Of a DNA stretch of 64,000 nucleotides, positions 12,014 to 26,371 are shown in pieces. The stretch is taken from the NCBI GenBank assembly GCA_032821775.1, contig JAVLRN010000008.1, forward strand, positions 1,116,001 through 1,180,000, read 5' to 3'. This DNA is from Sanguinoderma infundibulare. Lineage: Eukaryota; Basidiomycota; Agaricomycetes; Polyporales; Polyporaceae. Both the position numbers and the translations under genes were made by a program. The number at the start of each line of letters is the position of its first letter. The stretch's first letter is position 1. The notes beneath the pieces were generated by a model. The model was not told where the DNA came from. It saw nothing but the letters and a program-made list of their open reading frames with translations, and ran no database searches.

Positions 12014-13930
12014 TCAGTCAGGCGGGAACACCATCGCAGGGTACCGCTTGTTCGGGTCCCTATACTCCGGGTCCGGCATCGGCTGCCGCTCCCACGTCTC
12101 CCGCGGCATGTACGTCCGCATCTCCGCCCTCAGCTGCCGCGCGACGCCCACCGACGCGCTCTCGTCCACCTCGGGGCTGTCCGCCACGGACCGCCGCGGG
12201 CTCTCCGGATGGGTCGTCTTCCTCGGCACCCTTTCCCCCGAGCTCGACCGTTTCCCGCGGGACCAGTCGATCGACCAGTCGTCGGGGTCGCGAGGCGGCG
12301 GGGCGGGAAACACGTTGAAGCAGTGCGGACGTTCCGGGGCCGGGGAGGGGGGGTGCGGGTCAGGGTTCTCAGCCGGGTCCTCAGCCGGGTCCGAGTCGGC
12401 CGGGGAGGCGTTGGCGTGGTCGACGTTCTGCAGGCTCGAGTCCTGGCGGATGTAGCCGGAGGCGGCAGGGAGGGGCTCGAGGCGGTTATAGGCGGGCTGG
12501 GGGTCAGAGAACGGCTCGGTGTCAGCGACGGAAACACTCTCGGGATCGCTCTTTGCACCTTCGCGAGGAGAAGACGCCGGGGACGGAATGGGCGACGACG
12601 GGGGGAGGCTTGAGTCCCGCACTTGCGCTAGGAAGGCAGGCGGCGACGGCGGCGGCGGAATAGGACGAGGAGGCTCCCGCACTTGCGTTAGGAAGGCAGG
12701 CGGCGTCGGCGGAGGAGGAATAGGACGAGGAGGCTCCCGCACTTGCGCTAGGAAGGCAGGCGGCGGCGGAGGAGGAGGAACAGGACGAGGAGGCTCCACC
12801 CGCCGACGTTTGACCGGGGTAACGGGGGGCTGCTCCAACCGACGTTTCTGCGCGCGCAGCGCAGGCGCGTTAGATGGAGACTCCGGGATGGGGCTGCTCG
12901 GTTTGCCGAACGGCGTACGGTCATCAAGCCTGGCGACGATGCGACAGTCGTCAGAAAAGAGGTCACTACTAGCAACGAGCAGCACAAGGACACTTACTCC
13001 TCCACACGGACCCCCAACTGGGCGTAGACCGGGTGCATGGGGGCGCGCTCCGCCAGGACCCGACGACAGCGGCGCCGATTCTCCTCCTCCGGGGCGTACT
13101 GCACCTCGACGACGCCGTCGACCATCTCCAAGCGCCAGCAGCCGGCCGCGTCCGCGATGGCCTGCGCCCACTGAGTGCCGGAGACACGCTGGATGTCCCC
13201 GATGAGCTCCTGGTACATCGCGAGCGAGTCGTCCGCGTCCTGCTCTGCGAGGGTCATCTCGGCCAAGAGCGAATCCAACGTTCTGCGCATGTCCTTCAGG
13301 TTGGCCGTCATGTCGGCGCGGTCCATCATGATCTTTTCGTACATCTCGTCGAACCAGTAGGGGTCGTCGGGGTCCCTGGGGGGATAGCTATAGCGCACGC
13401 CGTCCTCGTCGCGGAACCACGGCGGAAGGTCGGGGGGAGGCGTCAAGGAGGCGCGGGGGAGATATTCGGGCTCGGGCGGGTCCTCGGGGTCGGACTCTGG
13501 GTATGGTTGCCGGAGTGGCGGTTCAACTTGGGGCAGTTCCTCTGCCAACGACGGCAGCGACGACGATCGACGGCGATGGCGATGGTTAGGACATGAGCGA
13601 TTACCCAACGGAGGAGAGATAGCGAGACGACTGACCTGGTTCGTGGAAGTCGACATCGAACCGTGAGTACTTGGGGGGAGGGAGGTTGCCTTCTGAGCGG
13701 GCATCCCGGAAGGTGTCGGGGACTTTGCGCTGCTCGAAACGAGAGGGAGGTGTCGTCGTGGCTGCGCGGCGTCCCGGGGCCATAGACGTAGTCTTGGGGC
13801 TGCGAGGAGGGGAAGATTGCGTTTGAGGATATGGGATTGAGTCCGAAGTGGCGATGGGGATCTCCCAGTCGGATTCGGACGTGGTTAGAGGTGCTGTTTG
13901 GGCTGGAAGTTGACGTCTGTGTTCTGCCAT
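12014..13930 (-). CDS. Uncharacterised proline-rich repeat protein
   Basis: Three exons (13930-13636, 13541-12998, 12929-12014) give about 584 residues. I do not recognise the family. The middle exon has the only folded-looking part: an acidic region (WFDEMYEKIMMDRADM) followed by a helical segment with regular hydrophobics to about QLGVRVEE. The last exon has a basic patch (VKRRRVEPPRP, possibly nuclear) and three 20-residue units of the type REPPRPIPPPPxPPAFLxQV, encoded by a 60-bp tandem DNA repeat. Most of the remainder is rich in S, P, D and E and likely disordered. ATG at 13930 was chosen; the longer open frame to 13975 has no earlier ATG. It runs tail-to-head behind the Iec1-like gene on the same strand, 484 nt away. 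Confidence 0.65.
12614..12793 (-). repeat. 60-bp coding tandem repeat, three units
   Basis: The string tcccgcacttgcg recurs at a 60-bp period (about 12615, 12675, 12735 on the plus strand) inside the last exon of the proline-rich gene. It encodes three 20-residue PPII-type proline units. Units differ by a few substitutions and keep frame. Confidence 0.8.
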
Positions 13931-14413
13931 TAGGGTAGAGTATACTGGGTATGAGTCAAAAGTCGAGGTGAGCAACCTGTGTCGAAGGTGTTCGAGTCTG
14001 AGGGGAAATGCAGGTGGTGGTTGTGTTATGCTTGGAGTGGCGGCAAAGTTAAGCGAATGGAACCGGACCTACCACATCCCAAATCGGGGAAGAACATTGA
14101 TTGGTCAGCAATGGGCGTCTACACTGCCATCCAAGGCAAACAAAAGCATTTTATTGTTCGCCAGACTTGGGGCAGTCAACGGGTCCATGCGCGGCGGAAC
14201 AATTAGATTTAGTACATAATGGTACAGCAGTGATATCCATACAGCAGACCTTGGGCATTGAGAACAGAGTCGAGGGCGTATAGACCGCCAGTTAATCAGA
14301 CACTGGAGGTTCCTCTTCACGTTCACGTTCCGGCGTGTAGACATAGGCGTTTTGTGGTGCCATGATGAGAGGATTGGCGAGCTGCTCTGCCTGGGGACTA
14401 CAACAAGAAGAGG
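13931..14413 (-). other. Promoter-side spacer between two minus-strand genes
   Basis: No gene seen. Holds the 5' region of the proline-rich gene and the 3' end of the C2H2 gene. Confidence 0.4.
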
Positions 14414-15755
14414 TTAGGTCGTGAAGAGCATGTCAAATGGGATATGCCCGTACCCGAACTGCTTCCTCAACAGCTCGTCCAGAAGAGCGTCCTTGCGCTC
14501 TTTCCAACACTTCTCCTCGTGCCTCAGGACACGGAGCTCCTCGACAAGAGCTTCGTGCTGCTCCATCGCCCACCGGTGCTTCGCCTTCATGAGCATGTAC
14601 CGCACCTGCGTGTGCGAACGTCCCATGATCAAGCCCGTGGCGGGGTCGGCCTGCCTGAGCAGGTGCGGAGGCAGCTCGTCCTCCGGGTCGTACTCGAACG
14701 TGCCCGGCTCGGGGGTGATGTGTCGGACAGGCGTCTGGGGCAATCGAGTAGGGGGGCCGCTTCCATCCACGGGGGACACCCGGAACCCTTCGTCATCCTC
14801 GGCCTGCGCCTCCACCTTGAACGTGTAGTATGGGTCAGGGGCGTGCGTCTGCACGGGCTCGGGTTCTTCGCGCTTCCGCTTGCGGTTCCCACCTCGACCG
14901 GGCAGGGGCGGGGAGATGTTATGCTGTATGCGCATGTGCTTGGCGAGTGCGTCTGAACGAGTGAAGGACTTGTCGCATTCTACACCGGAACCGTGAGCGC
15001 GATCGTAGAAGGACTCGATTTTATCTATGAGTGCTTACCTGGCCGAGGGCAGGTAAACGGTTTCTCTCCAGTATGGGATCGAATGTGAGAGATGAGGGCG
15101 AACCGAGAGGTCTGCGCGATACCTCGACGGACACACCCAGCCCATTCGCAAGTGTAATTGGACTTGTGCACACCGATATGATCTAGACGAGCAGGTTAGC
15201 ATACAGGTTAGACAAATGTCCATCACACATGAATATAGCTCATTCAGCACGACGGGATTAGAACAAAGAGGTACGCGCGCATTGCAACAGGTCAAAACTC
15301 CCCACTGATACGGTACAGGCTGCACGATAAATACGACCGTCCGTTGGAATTTGTGCATGCATCATAATGCAGGATCCAGAACGTCAAGCCATGAAACTTT
15401 AGTCCATGAAGACGTAGCAGGATGAGCCCGCTCAAATCACCGTGAAATCTACCAAGCATCCTGGAAAACCGCACACAAAGATATGCTTACCATTGTGAAT
15501 ATGCTCAATGAGCGTCGGCAGATGACTGTACACCTTCCCGCACTCCTCCCATTGGCAAGTCATGGTGTCGGCCTCCTGCTCCTCCCCAAGCATGCTCGCC
15601 TCTGCTGTCTGGGGAGACCCCGGACGCGATGGCGAAGCCGCATGCTCTCCAGACTCGGCGTATGGTGTGATGTCCTCATCAGAGGATGAGTCGGACAAAG
15701 GGGAGTTCGACCGGAGACTTGGGGATGGGGACGGGCTGTAAACGCTGCGCGCCAT
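14414..15755 (-). CDS. C2H2 zinc-finger protein, Iec1-like (INO80 complex type)
   Basis: Exons 15755-15491, 15182-15039 and 14979-14414 give about 324 residues. After a disordered Ser/Pro N-terminus (about 70 residues) come CQWEECGKVYSHLPTLIEH-IHNDH (finger 1), CEWAGCVRRG...FALISHIRSH-TGEKPF (finger 2) and CPRPECDKSFTRSDALAKHMR-IQH (finger 3), each interrupted by or joined at introns that restore the C2H2 spacing exactly. The C-terminus has charged helices (MKAKHRWAMEQHEALVEEL, KCWKERKDALLDELLRKQFG). Finger order and the C-terminal helix resemble fission-yeast Iec1, a zinc-finger subunit of the INO80 chromatin remodeler; that link is from memory. The first intron is 308 nt, long for this window. 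ATG at 15755 is the first true ATG of the frame. Confidence 0.82.
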
Positions 15756-16038
15756 GTCGGGCTGTCTTCCTGAGGTTCCGTCGGGGACACCAGAGCGAAC
15801 AAAGAAGGGAAAGGCGGAGGAGGGAGGGGGTGAGTGTCTCAGGACAGAGCTGGCTCTCCTTGCAGGCACAGACAACGCCTGGCGCTTCTCGCCCTCTCTT
15901 TGACTCTTGCCACCATCCCAGCGTCGTCTGTACTCATCATCTCAACTTTAAACCTTCCGTTGTTGCGGCCAGCTGCTTCCTCGATCTCAGAGCTATCCTG
16001 CGACAGAGTTGTACCTCCTACGCTAGGCACTTGCAAGC

Positions 16039-17111
16039 ATGACTTCACCGTTCGCGAACTACCCTGTCCCCGAACGCTCTTTCATCCCCTCCGGTACACC
16101 ATCAACCTCAACCACCGCACGCGGAGGTGCAGCTACTCGTGGTACGGGCGCGAAGCGCGGCAGGAAACCCAAGAACGCGAATGCCAATGCAAACGCAACG
16201 TCAGCAGAATCCCCGCGTACTGCTTCCGCCTCGCAATCTTCACAGCCCAACCTTCAATGGGTAGATCCTCAGCTTCCCGGAACCTCGTCCTCGCAACCAG
16301 CAGCTGGGTCCAACCCTGCAAGAGCAAGCTCCACACCCGCCCCCACACAGGACGCACAAGCCGCGCTGCTCGCCCAGGGGCTTACCCTTCCCAGCACCCA
16401 ACCCTCTTCTCAGGCGGTGGCGACGGGAGGGGAGAGTGGTACCCCTGGTCCTTCAGGAGTGGGAGCGGGCGCGCCGGCCGCTGCTGGTGCGCCGGCTGGG
16501 GAAGAGGACGGTGATGGGGAGGACGAGGTGCTGCCCGCGATGGCGGATGACGACTATTCGGCACAATTGTCATGGCAGAGTCAGTCCAAGGACAATCTGA
16601 AGTTCGTCTCCTTCGTTCCCTTAGCTCCATGCCTGCTGAGCAGGTGTTTGCTCCCCGCAGAGTCCTCATGGACAACTTCAGCCCTCAGCAGTATGACCGG
16701 TTCGAGGCATACCGCAGACATGCGTTGCCTAAGCAGGCAGTGCGAAAGGTGCGTTTGTCTCTTGGTCACCATTTGCTGAGTTGTTGAACCGCCAGTTGCT
16801 ATCATGCGCGCAGGTCATTCAACAAGCGACCGGGCAGCAAGTCTCGCAACCCGTCGCGCAGATCGTGGCGGGTTTCTCGAAGCTCTTTGTTGGAGAAATA
16901 GTAGAGAAAGGTCTGTAAGATCCGTGCATGTAATTTGCAACCGTTTAGTTGACACAACGACTCTAAAGCACGGCAAGTTCAAGCTCGTCGGGGCGACACC
17001 GGCCCACTCTCTCCAGACCATCTGCGCGAAGCGTACCGCATGTATCAAGAGGAAACAGGTCGTGTAGGCGCTGCTCGCCCGTTGAGATCCAAGCGACTCT
17101 TCGTGCGCTGA
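16039..17111 (+). CDS. TAF11: TFIID subunit TAF11
   Basis: Four exons (16039-16601, 16661-16748, 16814-16910, 16969-17111) give 296 residues. The N-terminal 185 residues are low-complexity (A, S, G, P with GAKRGRKPKNANANAN). The C-terminal part is the TAFII28 histone fold: VLMDNFSPQQYDRFEAYRRHAL, VRKVIQQATGQQVSQPVAQIVAGFSKLFVGEIVE, KARQVQ, then PLSPDHLREAYRMYQEE. TAF11 pairs with TAF13 in TFIID and contacts TBP, so this is a general transcription factor in the nucleus. The gene is divergent from the Iec1-like gene, with 283 nt between the start codons; the two probably share a promoter region. No TATA box is seen in that space. Confidence 0.95.
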
Positions 17112-17706
17112 GCGTCCTGTGGCTGTCGTTATGTTCACTACTGCATCATCATTGTCATCCTGGGACTCTTGTATAGTATGTATCGCGCTCTGCATTATCA
17201 ACTTCCCCTGACGTCACCGTTTCATCGCAGTTCTATTATTCATATTCTGCTGGACATCTCTCCCAATTGTAATTGTGACTTTCATTCCATGCTCCTCCTG
17301 AGGTGACTGCTGACAGGTCGCTGCCAGTCTGCAATGTTAAAGTAAGTGCTAGTGACGTTAGCTGTGCGGCCAGGAACGTCCCTATGGACCGCTACAATCA
17401 TACGAAGCAAATCAAGAACTTTGTCTGTCAGATACTAACACATCAGAACATAAGAGAGGAGCGGCATTCTCCGAAGCGGCCGACAAGACGGTCAAAGCGA
17501 CCATTGCGCCTGGGCTGCGACGCTTGACAAGACCATTCTGGAATTCTAGAGCCCTTTCACCACATAGCTCCGTCTCTTTGTGGCCACGTACGCCTATTGT
17601 TCTCGCGCAATGTTGGTGTGCCATAGCCTATCCACCTGTCCCGCAGGCCCCCAACCATCGAGATTGTCCGCTCGACGACAAAACTTGTCCAACACGTGGT
17701 GTCATG
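17112..17706 (+). other. Spacer between TAF11 and the next gene
   Basis: No gene recognised; ends in the promoter of the gene at 17847. Confidence 0.4.
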
Positions 17707-17714
17707 TATAAAAT
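17707..17714 (+). promoter_or_regulatory. TATA box of the gene at 17847
   Basis: TATAAAAT, 133-140 nt upstream of the ATG, followed by a pyrimidine-rich leader typical of fungal promoters. Confidence 0.5.
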
Positions 17715-17846
17715 ACGCCGCCTCCATTCCACTTTGTTTGTTGCTCGAGATCTACCCCCAGGTCCATCCGCTCCACCTCCGGCGTGTCTCACCCCCGGTC
17801 TCCCTCCACCACCATTTCCCCACTTCCTCACTTCCCGACCCTAACA

Positions 17847-18754
17847 ATGCCGTTCTTCGATATCCCATTCCCTCCCCCGCTCAAGGCGTTCGTGGCGAAC
17901 AAGCGCAGGGTGGCATCCAGCCAGGAGCAGGCTCCTTCGCGCAAAATCAGCTGGACGACACTCGGACGCAGCTTCACCGGCGTGCGCAAGCGGAACCTCC
18001 CCGGCCACCACAGCGGCCAAGACCAGCAGCAACGACGCCACTCCGTGCAGGAACTCGTCGAGTTGGCGTCGGGCTGTCGGAGTGGAACGCTCCCGGTGGG
18101 TGTCCAGGATGCACGCCTATGCAGCGTTCGCCTTTTGCTTACCTGTGGGTTTTCCTGTCCCTTTCCGTCCAGACATTGCGGGAACGTCAAGACATGGACG
18201 TCGACATAGCTGTTAGCGAGAGCGGGGCGTCGGGTATGGTGGATAACGAGGCCTCCGGGAAGGGTCTCGACCGGGTGCTCTCCCATCTCTCGTCCGACTC
18301 CGACTGGACGGCGGTACCCAGCGAAGGGACCGTGACGCCTTCCGCCAGCCTCTCGCGCGTGTCCTCGTGCAAGAAGAATGTCGAGGACGAATTCGTCTCT
18401 GAGGACGACAAAAGGTCGGTCGTCTCCTTCAGACATGGACCCATCGGATCAGCCACTGACTTCATACGCTCTAACCACAGCTCTCGGTTCGCCTCACAAC
18501 AGAACTTCGAGTGGCCCACCATGGCCGTGCCATCCGACCTGGACTTCCCAAGCCTCCCCACGGTCAAGCTCGTGAGCAAGAAGGCGAAGACGGAAGCCGA
18601 CGACGACCTCGCCTACCTCGAGCAGATGATGAACGGCCCGCAGGTCTTCATCCCCGCGAACCCCTACATCTACGACGGGCCCGGGGCCGTCGCGGTGCCG
18701 GCGAGGGGGCACCCTGTGTCCCGGCGGCGGCTCGCATCGGTGAGGAGCCAGTGA
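17847..18754 (+). CDS. Uncharacterised basidiomycete-type protein
   Basis: Two exons (17847-18095 and 18173-18754) give about 276 residues. I do not recognise the family. It begins MPFFDIPFPPPLKAFVANKRR, has a basic, Ser/Gln-rich first exon (KISWTTLGRSFTGVRKRN), then an acidic and Ser-rich middle (LSHLSSDSDWTAVPSEGTVTP) with many potential phosphosites, and a C-terminal segment ADDDLAYLEQMMNGPQVFIP. No signal peptide or TM helix is evident. The leader is pyrimidine-rich with a TATA box upstream, which suggests a well-expressed gene. ATG at 17847 has the context acaATGC. Confidence 0.65.
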
Positions 18755-19264
18755 GTGGACGAACCCTCGAGGTTATATATTCCTATCTATTCTCCGTTCT
18801 CCATGCGTTCTATGCCCATTCCTACTATGCATCCCCCACTCTCCTTCACACAGCACTCCTTTGGCGCCGTTGCAGGTTATCGCAGCTCGTTCGCCGCTGG
18901 TCTGGGCCATGGACACACTCGCCTCCCGTCGTGTCAGTCGGCGCGCTGTGTTGCGGTGTGTACAGTTTTCGGTCCCGCTCGCGCTTCTCGCGTGCTGTGT
19001 TGTCTCGTTTGGGTCTTGAGGGTTACCGTATGATTCATACAACATGGTTGTACTCCAATATCCTATATCTCACCACTCATACTTGTATTCATGCACACGT
19101 CTACTTACTCCAATCCCAATCATCTTGTTTCGAGTCCCTGTCTAGGAATGTCCGTCTCCACTCTAACTTCTCAGCACATGACGGGCCGAGGCAGCCTCTG
19201 TGGGAAATCGGGGGTATGTACATCGCTTCACCTCGACCTAACAAGACTCTGTTGCGATGCGACG
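18755..19264 (+). other. Spacer between convergent genes
   Basis: No gene seen; 3' regions of the 17847 gene and of the sulfhydrylase gene on the other strand. Confidence 0.4.
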
Positions 19265-21362
<2,098 letters not shown>

Positions 21363-21401
21363 TGGGATGCGGTCGGGCTGTGAACCGTACACCAAGGGCA
21401 G

Positions 21402-21409
21402 TTTAAATA
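21402..21409 (-). promoter_or_regulatory. TATA-like box of the sulfhydrylase paralog
   Basis: TATTTAAA on the minus strand, 40-47 nt upstream of the ATG at 21362. This leaves a very short leader if it is used. Confidence 0.35.
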
Positions 21410-24400
21410 CCCGGAAGGGGAGGACGGTCTTAGTCGCACGAAGTCGGGCAGGCGCGATCGTCAGAAACACACGAAGGAGCAAGCCGGAGCAACAGCGTTT
21501 TTCTTCCGATGAATTTGAATGTCGGGAATCTATGAAAATGAAGCGCGGAGTGAACGGTAGACGAGTATGAGAGTATAATTGGGTCAGAAGATCCCTGAAT
21601 TCCCGTGGTTGACCGACGCCATCGTATGGTGGGCGCGCTGCTGTGCATCCACGCACCGGCGTATCACACACCCGCCGTGAAGTCAGCGTGTTTATGAAGA
21701 AAAGTTCCTGATGAACGCACCCAAAGCGCATACGGCGTGGGCATGTAGCGCGACCTAGTCGTCGCCGTACCATGCCGGATACGATCAACATTCAAATTTG
21801 TCATATGCGCGCCGCAACTAATGGCGCCACGTTGGATCTTATTATAAACGAACAGACGTCTAAAAGTGTATACCTACCTGAATTTATTCGTTCAGAACCG
21901 GTGGAAGTTCCGCGAGAATTTGGACGACCGTGTGAGAAGCCGGAGAGGGCTTCGTCGGAGCAATACGGATAGTTTAAAGAAACCTTGTGCTTAGTTGCTA
22001 TGTATGGCAATTCCTTTGCCCCATGTCGTAGCGCACCGCTCCCGGTCCGACGTACTCGTAGGGGTCGTAAACCACCATGGGAGGATGAGGGCCACGAAAA
22101 GCTCAATGTCGCTCCCATGTGCTTGGCCACGTCGCCGACCTGAGGTGATCACAAAAGTAAGTTGAAAGGCTAGAACACTCAGCTGTTCATCCATTTATAA
22201 CTTACCAGAACAACAGCCAGGCGAACGAGACTTGACCTTCGATGGGACTGCCATGTCGTCTGAGAGTTTCGGTAGTACTCCTGGAAGTTCCTCCGACGTG
22301 GTGCCACGCATCGGGCATATTCGCAAGATTAGCTTCCCGTTTGCGCACGATGCTCGTATCAAGACAGTGACTCATAATGACTAAGAAATGGCGAGCTCTG
22401 TCGGGTCTTGTGCAGGAAGGTTGCGGTCGGGAGAAAGCCCAGGGAAGCGCGCAACGAACCACACACCGCTGTCCGGATATGGCAGGCCGAGGATGCCGCT
22501 GAGCCGACAGCCGCGCCGAGGCCGCCGAGTCCGCGCCCACAGAAGCTCCTCCGAGCGAAGGAAATTTTCGCCTCTTATTTCGCTACCGCCACCATCGCCC
22601 TCCTCAATGCCCTCGTTTCCGTTCGCCAGGCTACCCTTGACCTCGCACCGTTATTAGAAGAGGCCGTTTCACTCCAAAACGGTCGTTCACGGACTTCACC
22701 AACTGGCGCCTAATCCATCCGCCTTCTCTGGTCTACGTCATGGTGCGCCCTCAGTTCTGCACCAGACCGAGCAGGCTATATGCACAGACTAAATACTTGC
22801 AGGGACGGATGCTCGCTTTCACTTCTCTCACCCAGAACGCAAGCCTCTGCCATTTGCAAGTGATGCGTTCCACTGGCAACGAACATCCGCGCAAATACAG
22901 GCGTGCGAACTAACACGAAGCGTTACATCCTCGTAGTCGTTCACTTCTCAATCTCTGCAAGGCAACTGGGAGAGTTCTTTGGTTACAATCGTTCTGTGAA
23001 CCTGCTGAAGGCAGACTCCCCATCCCAGGTGCCACTCTTGTGCCATCCCTCGGGGGTTACGTTAACTCGAATGACAGTCGCTTCTCAGGTGAATATACTG
23101 CCAACTAGACCTCTTTCGTCGCTGATATGGTTTTTACGCAGGATGAAGTCTTCGATATGTGCACGCACGTCAAGAAGCTATGGCTGGATATCCAGAACGC
23201 CGTGATCGTTACATGCTGGCTGCTCTCCACCCGAGCACCTACGCTTCAACACCTGCTTCTGTGCTCTCGCCTCAGCCCTCATGTCGCGCCCTTCACAGGG
23301 ACCCGTGAGATTGTTGGCCTCGATTTGACAACGCTCCGTCGACCTGCGTATTTCGGTCCTGGATTCTGACGGGCCGCAATTCCTCCTGGTACACGTTTCC
23401 CTTCGTTTAGTCCCCAGCTAGTCATCTCGACCCCATGTTATCTGGCCTTACTTGGCATCTATCCCCGGAGACTGCGCGCTTACGGCAATGCCGACACTGC
23501 GCGGTGGCGTATCGCGCACGCAGTCACGGCCTCCAAGGTACTCCCCGCACTCGCTTTCATTCGTTGGGGCAGCGTTTCGTACCCATGCTCTATTCATATC
23601 CAAGCTCCCAGGTATTGGCGCGAACCAGTGCTGAGCGAGCTTCCACCGGCACTCGTGGTGATCCATTCCCATGTCGCCCTTGTCGCCACCTCCCAAACAA
23701 GGATTCAAAGTTAAGGTCTTTACCCAATCCCATACCGGCGCGATCCGACCTAACCGCGCCTCATCTGGTTGTCCCGCTTTGAAGCGCGCGCTCTCACCTC
23801 TCCTCCTTCTGCGACCCCTCGGCGTTGTGCGCGGACACTGAAGCGTATCTCAATCTCCGTTTCTCTCTGCGCGTCCCATGGTTTGCCACCGATCCACTAC
23901 ACCTTCCGGATCCTCCTCTTCTCTTGCACCCGTGCCCACTCAAGCTCCGTGCTTGGTATCTTCGCCTCCCGGAGCTCACCAATCACAGCCAGCTCGCGGA
24001 ATGCACCCGCGATGCCGACTTCCCTGGATGCGTCGGATAGCAAGGGCATGTCGCACCACGCGCATCTCGTCCACCTGGCAGTCGCGTGCAAGATGTGGCT
24101 GAAAGCTGCGCGTGCTTCTTCCGGCATGCCATCGCGCGCGTACCGAGCCTGTTCTCTTGCCGAGCTGAACGCCCGGCGCGATGAGGTCAATTGTCAGGCC
24201 ACAAACACGAGGACGCCTGCCTTCGAGACGGCACCCGTCGAGCTCGAGCGACTGGCACGGCCGGCAGCCGTAATTCAAGATTCGCGGCGAAGGTTTTCGG
24301 ACTCGGAATCGCGAGCCTGAGTCGGAAGCCCTGAGAGGCACACGACCGTCCGTCCCGACCCACTCACAGCCCAATAGCCACTCTCACGTTCGTCGCCGCA

Positions 24401-25180
24401 TTCCCTCTCGCCTCCTTCGCGATGCGTCCTTCACCTCATCTTCAACTTGTCTGTGAATAATCCCCGGCCATCTGCCGCCAATCGCGCTCGCGCTTGGCCA
24501 TCGATCTCTTCAGCGGCGCACTTCGAAACTTCCAACTTCCAAGCTCCGAGTCGCGTTCGGCCAGCCTCGCGTTTGTCGCGCAGTACAACGTTATGATTGG
24601 CAGCGTCTTCTCAAGTACTGCGGCGTCCCATATGCACGCGGCTGCGGCGGCTGGAGCCCTGGACGAGCAAAGCCAATGGTCATTCCGGGTTCATCGACGA
24701 TCGGGCGGTCGGCGCTTGGGAACTGGGTTTCCAATATCGCAAAACTCTGCTGAGCGACTTGGTTGCTCAGAATTCCCTCGCCCGGATGGGCGATCCGTTC
24801 TCATCGACTCGTACGCATCTCGGCCGCGCCGCCCCCCGAACCCGTTAATTTTGACTAACAAACGACAATCCCTGACAGCGACAGCGACGATGCCGCGTTG
24901 CACCCTGGTGCTGGCAAGTCTCAACACGTCGTCAATCAGGGCCGACGCTAGCGCCGACGGCCACGAGCCCGCCCGCCGTGACGTCGCGCTGTCGCAGTGC
25001 ACTTTAACCGAGACTGCTCGCAGTTGCGACTTACGGTCCACGTTCCCCACCGGACCAGGTTAATCAGTTCACGACGACGGTCACATCCATTCCTCGCCCT
25101 GGACGTCGAAGTCTAAATCCCAGCGCCCCCTCCATCACAGCTCCAAGGTCCAAGGTCCCAAGTCATCCCACTGCATCGTG

Positions 25181-25219
25181 GCTCACGGCTCGTGGCTCGT
25201 GGCTCGTGGCCCATGGCTC
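25181..25219 (+). repeat. Heptamer tandem repeat
   Basis: About five units of GCTCGTG with variants (gctcacg, gctcgtg x3, gcccatg), in non-coding sequence. Confidence 0.7.
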
Positions 25220-26324
25220 GACATCGCGCGGTGGCGGCGAGCGTGCGACGGGACTCTATTGCGGAACCCCATCTTTTCGTCCCTATCGATCGCGACTTGA
25301 CATCGGCTGCCATCGCGCACCGGAACACCTGCCCGCATTCCCCGAACAACCGACTGACACTCGCAACCACCACCCTCCTCCTCCAGGCTCCAGGCTCCTG
25401 AGCGAGAGAGAGCGCGAGCGGCGAGTACGCGATCGTTACCTCAACGCGCACGCGCGAGCCGTCACACTCATGCCCGAATTCCAAATTCGCGATGGCGACA
25501 GCATTGCCGCCGCAGGACTCGTGCCGCTCGCAGCCTCGTACAGATACCAATAACACGTCCACGTGTCGGCGTACAGCAGCGACCTCACATCATGGCCTCG
25601 GGGAGTACTAGTCGGACTTGCGCTCAAGTGAGACCCCCGTGGCTTCGACGTTCGGGGGGTCTGTCAAAGGCTTTGCGCACCAGTCCCGAAGCTGAAGCCG
25701 GAACTAACGCGGTATGTCGGGCGGCACTCGTCCATCTACGTATAGTATTAGCATTCGGCGCAGTGGCTGGCTGACATGATCGCAAACATCAAAACATCTA
25801 GCGGGGATATAAACCTAGTGCGGCGGCACGGCGGCACGGATAGGGGTGGGTGACAGCGAGCCAGCCCTTGGATCTCTAGAACCACCAGGGCCGTATCTAT
25901 TATCTATCAACGTTAACTCTAATGACACGAAACGCAGAAACGCAGGAATTCCGGGAATCAAGTTAAGTAAGTGGAGCTACACACACGATATGATATGCTG
26001 GATCTAACTGTTGGGATACACGATCAGGTCAAAGCAGAGCAGAAGCAATCGCGCGCAGGTCGAATCCCATGGCCAAACTCGAGGACACATTCGAATGTCG
26101 AGCCTGCCCGCCCGTGGCAGCCATCCCAACGCGTCGGGATGCCCAGCCGCACGGCGGACGTTCTTGTCGCGTCGTCCCCAATGCAATGTCGTCGTCAGGG
26201 GCGACATGCGACAGCTCGACGGTCAGCGGTCAGCGTGACCGTACCTTGTGCGTCGCCAGCCCACCAGCCCCTTGCTACGGCTCGATCTGATCGAGCGCGC
26301 CGCGGGATCGCCAACTTCGACGAT

Positions 26325-26339
26325 AGGGGGCGGGGTCGG

Positions 26340-26368
<29 letters not shown>
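26325..26368 (+). repeat. G-rich hexamer repeat (GGGGAC)n
   Basis: Four or more units of GGGGAC flanked by related G-runs. Four G-tracts in a row could form a G-quadruplex; that is inference. Confidence 0.7.

Positions 26369-26371
<3 letters not shown>

Noticed and set aside
22013..22540. Possible two-exon minus-strand gene around a clean gtaagt...cag intron
   Set aside because: Three frames stay open across the join and each gives a different plausible protein, so no product can be supported.
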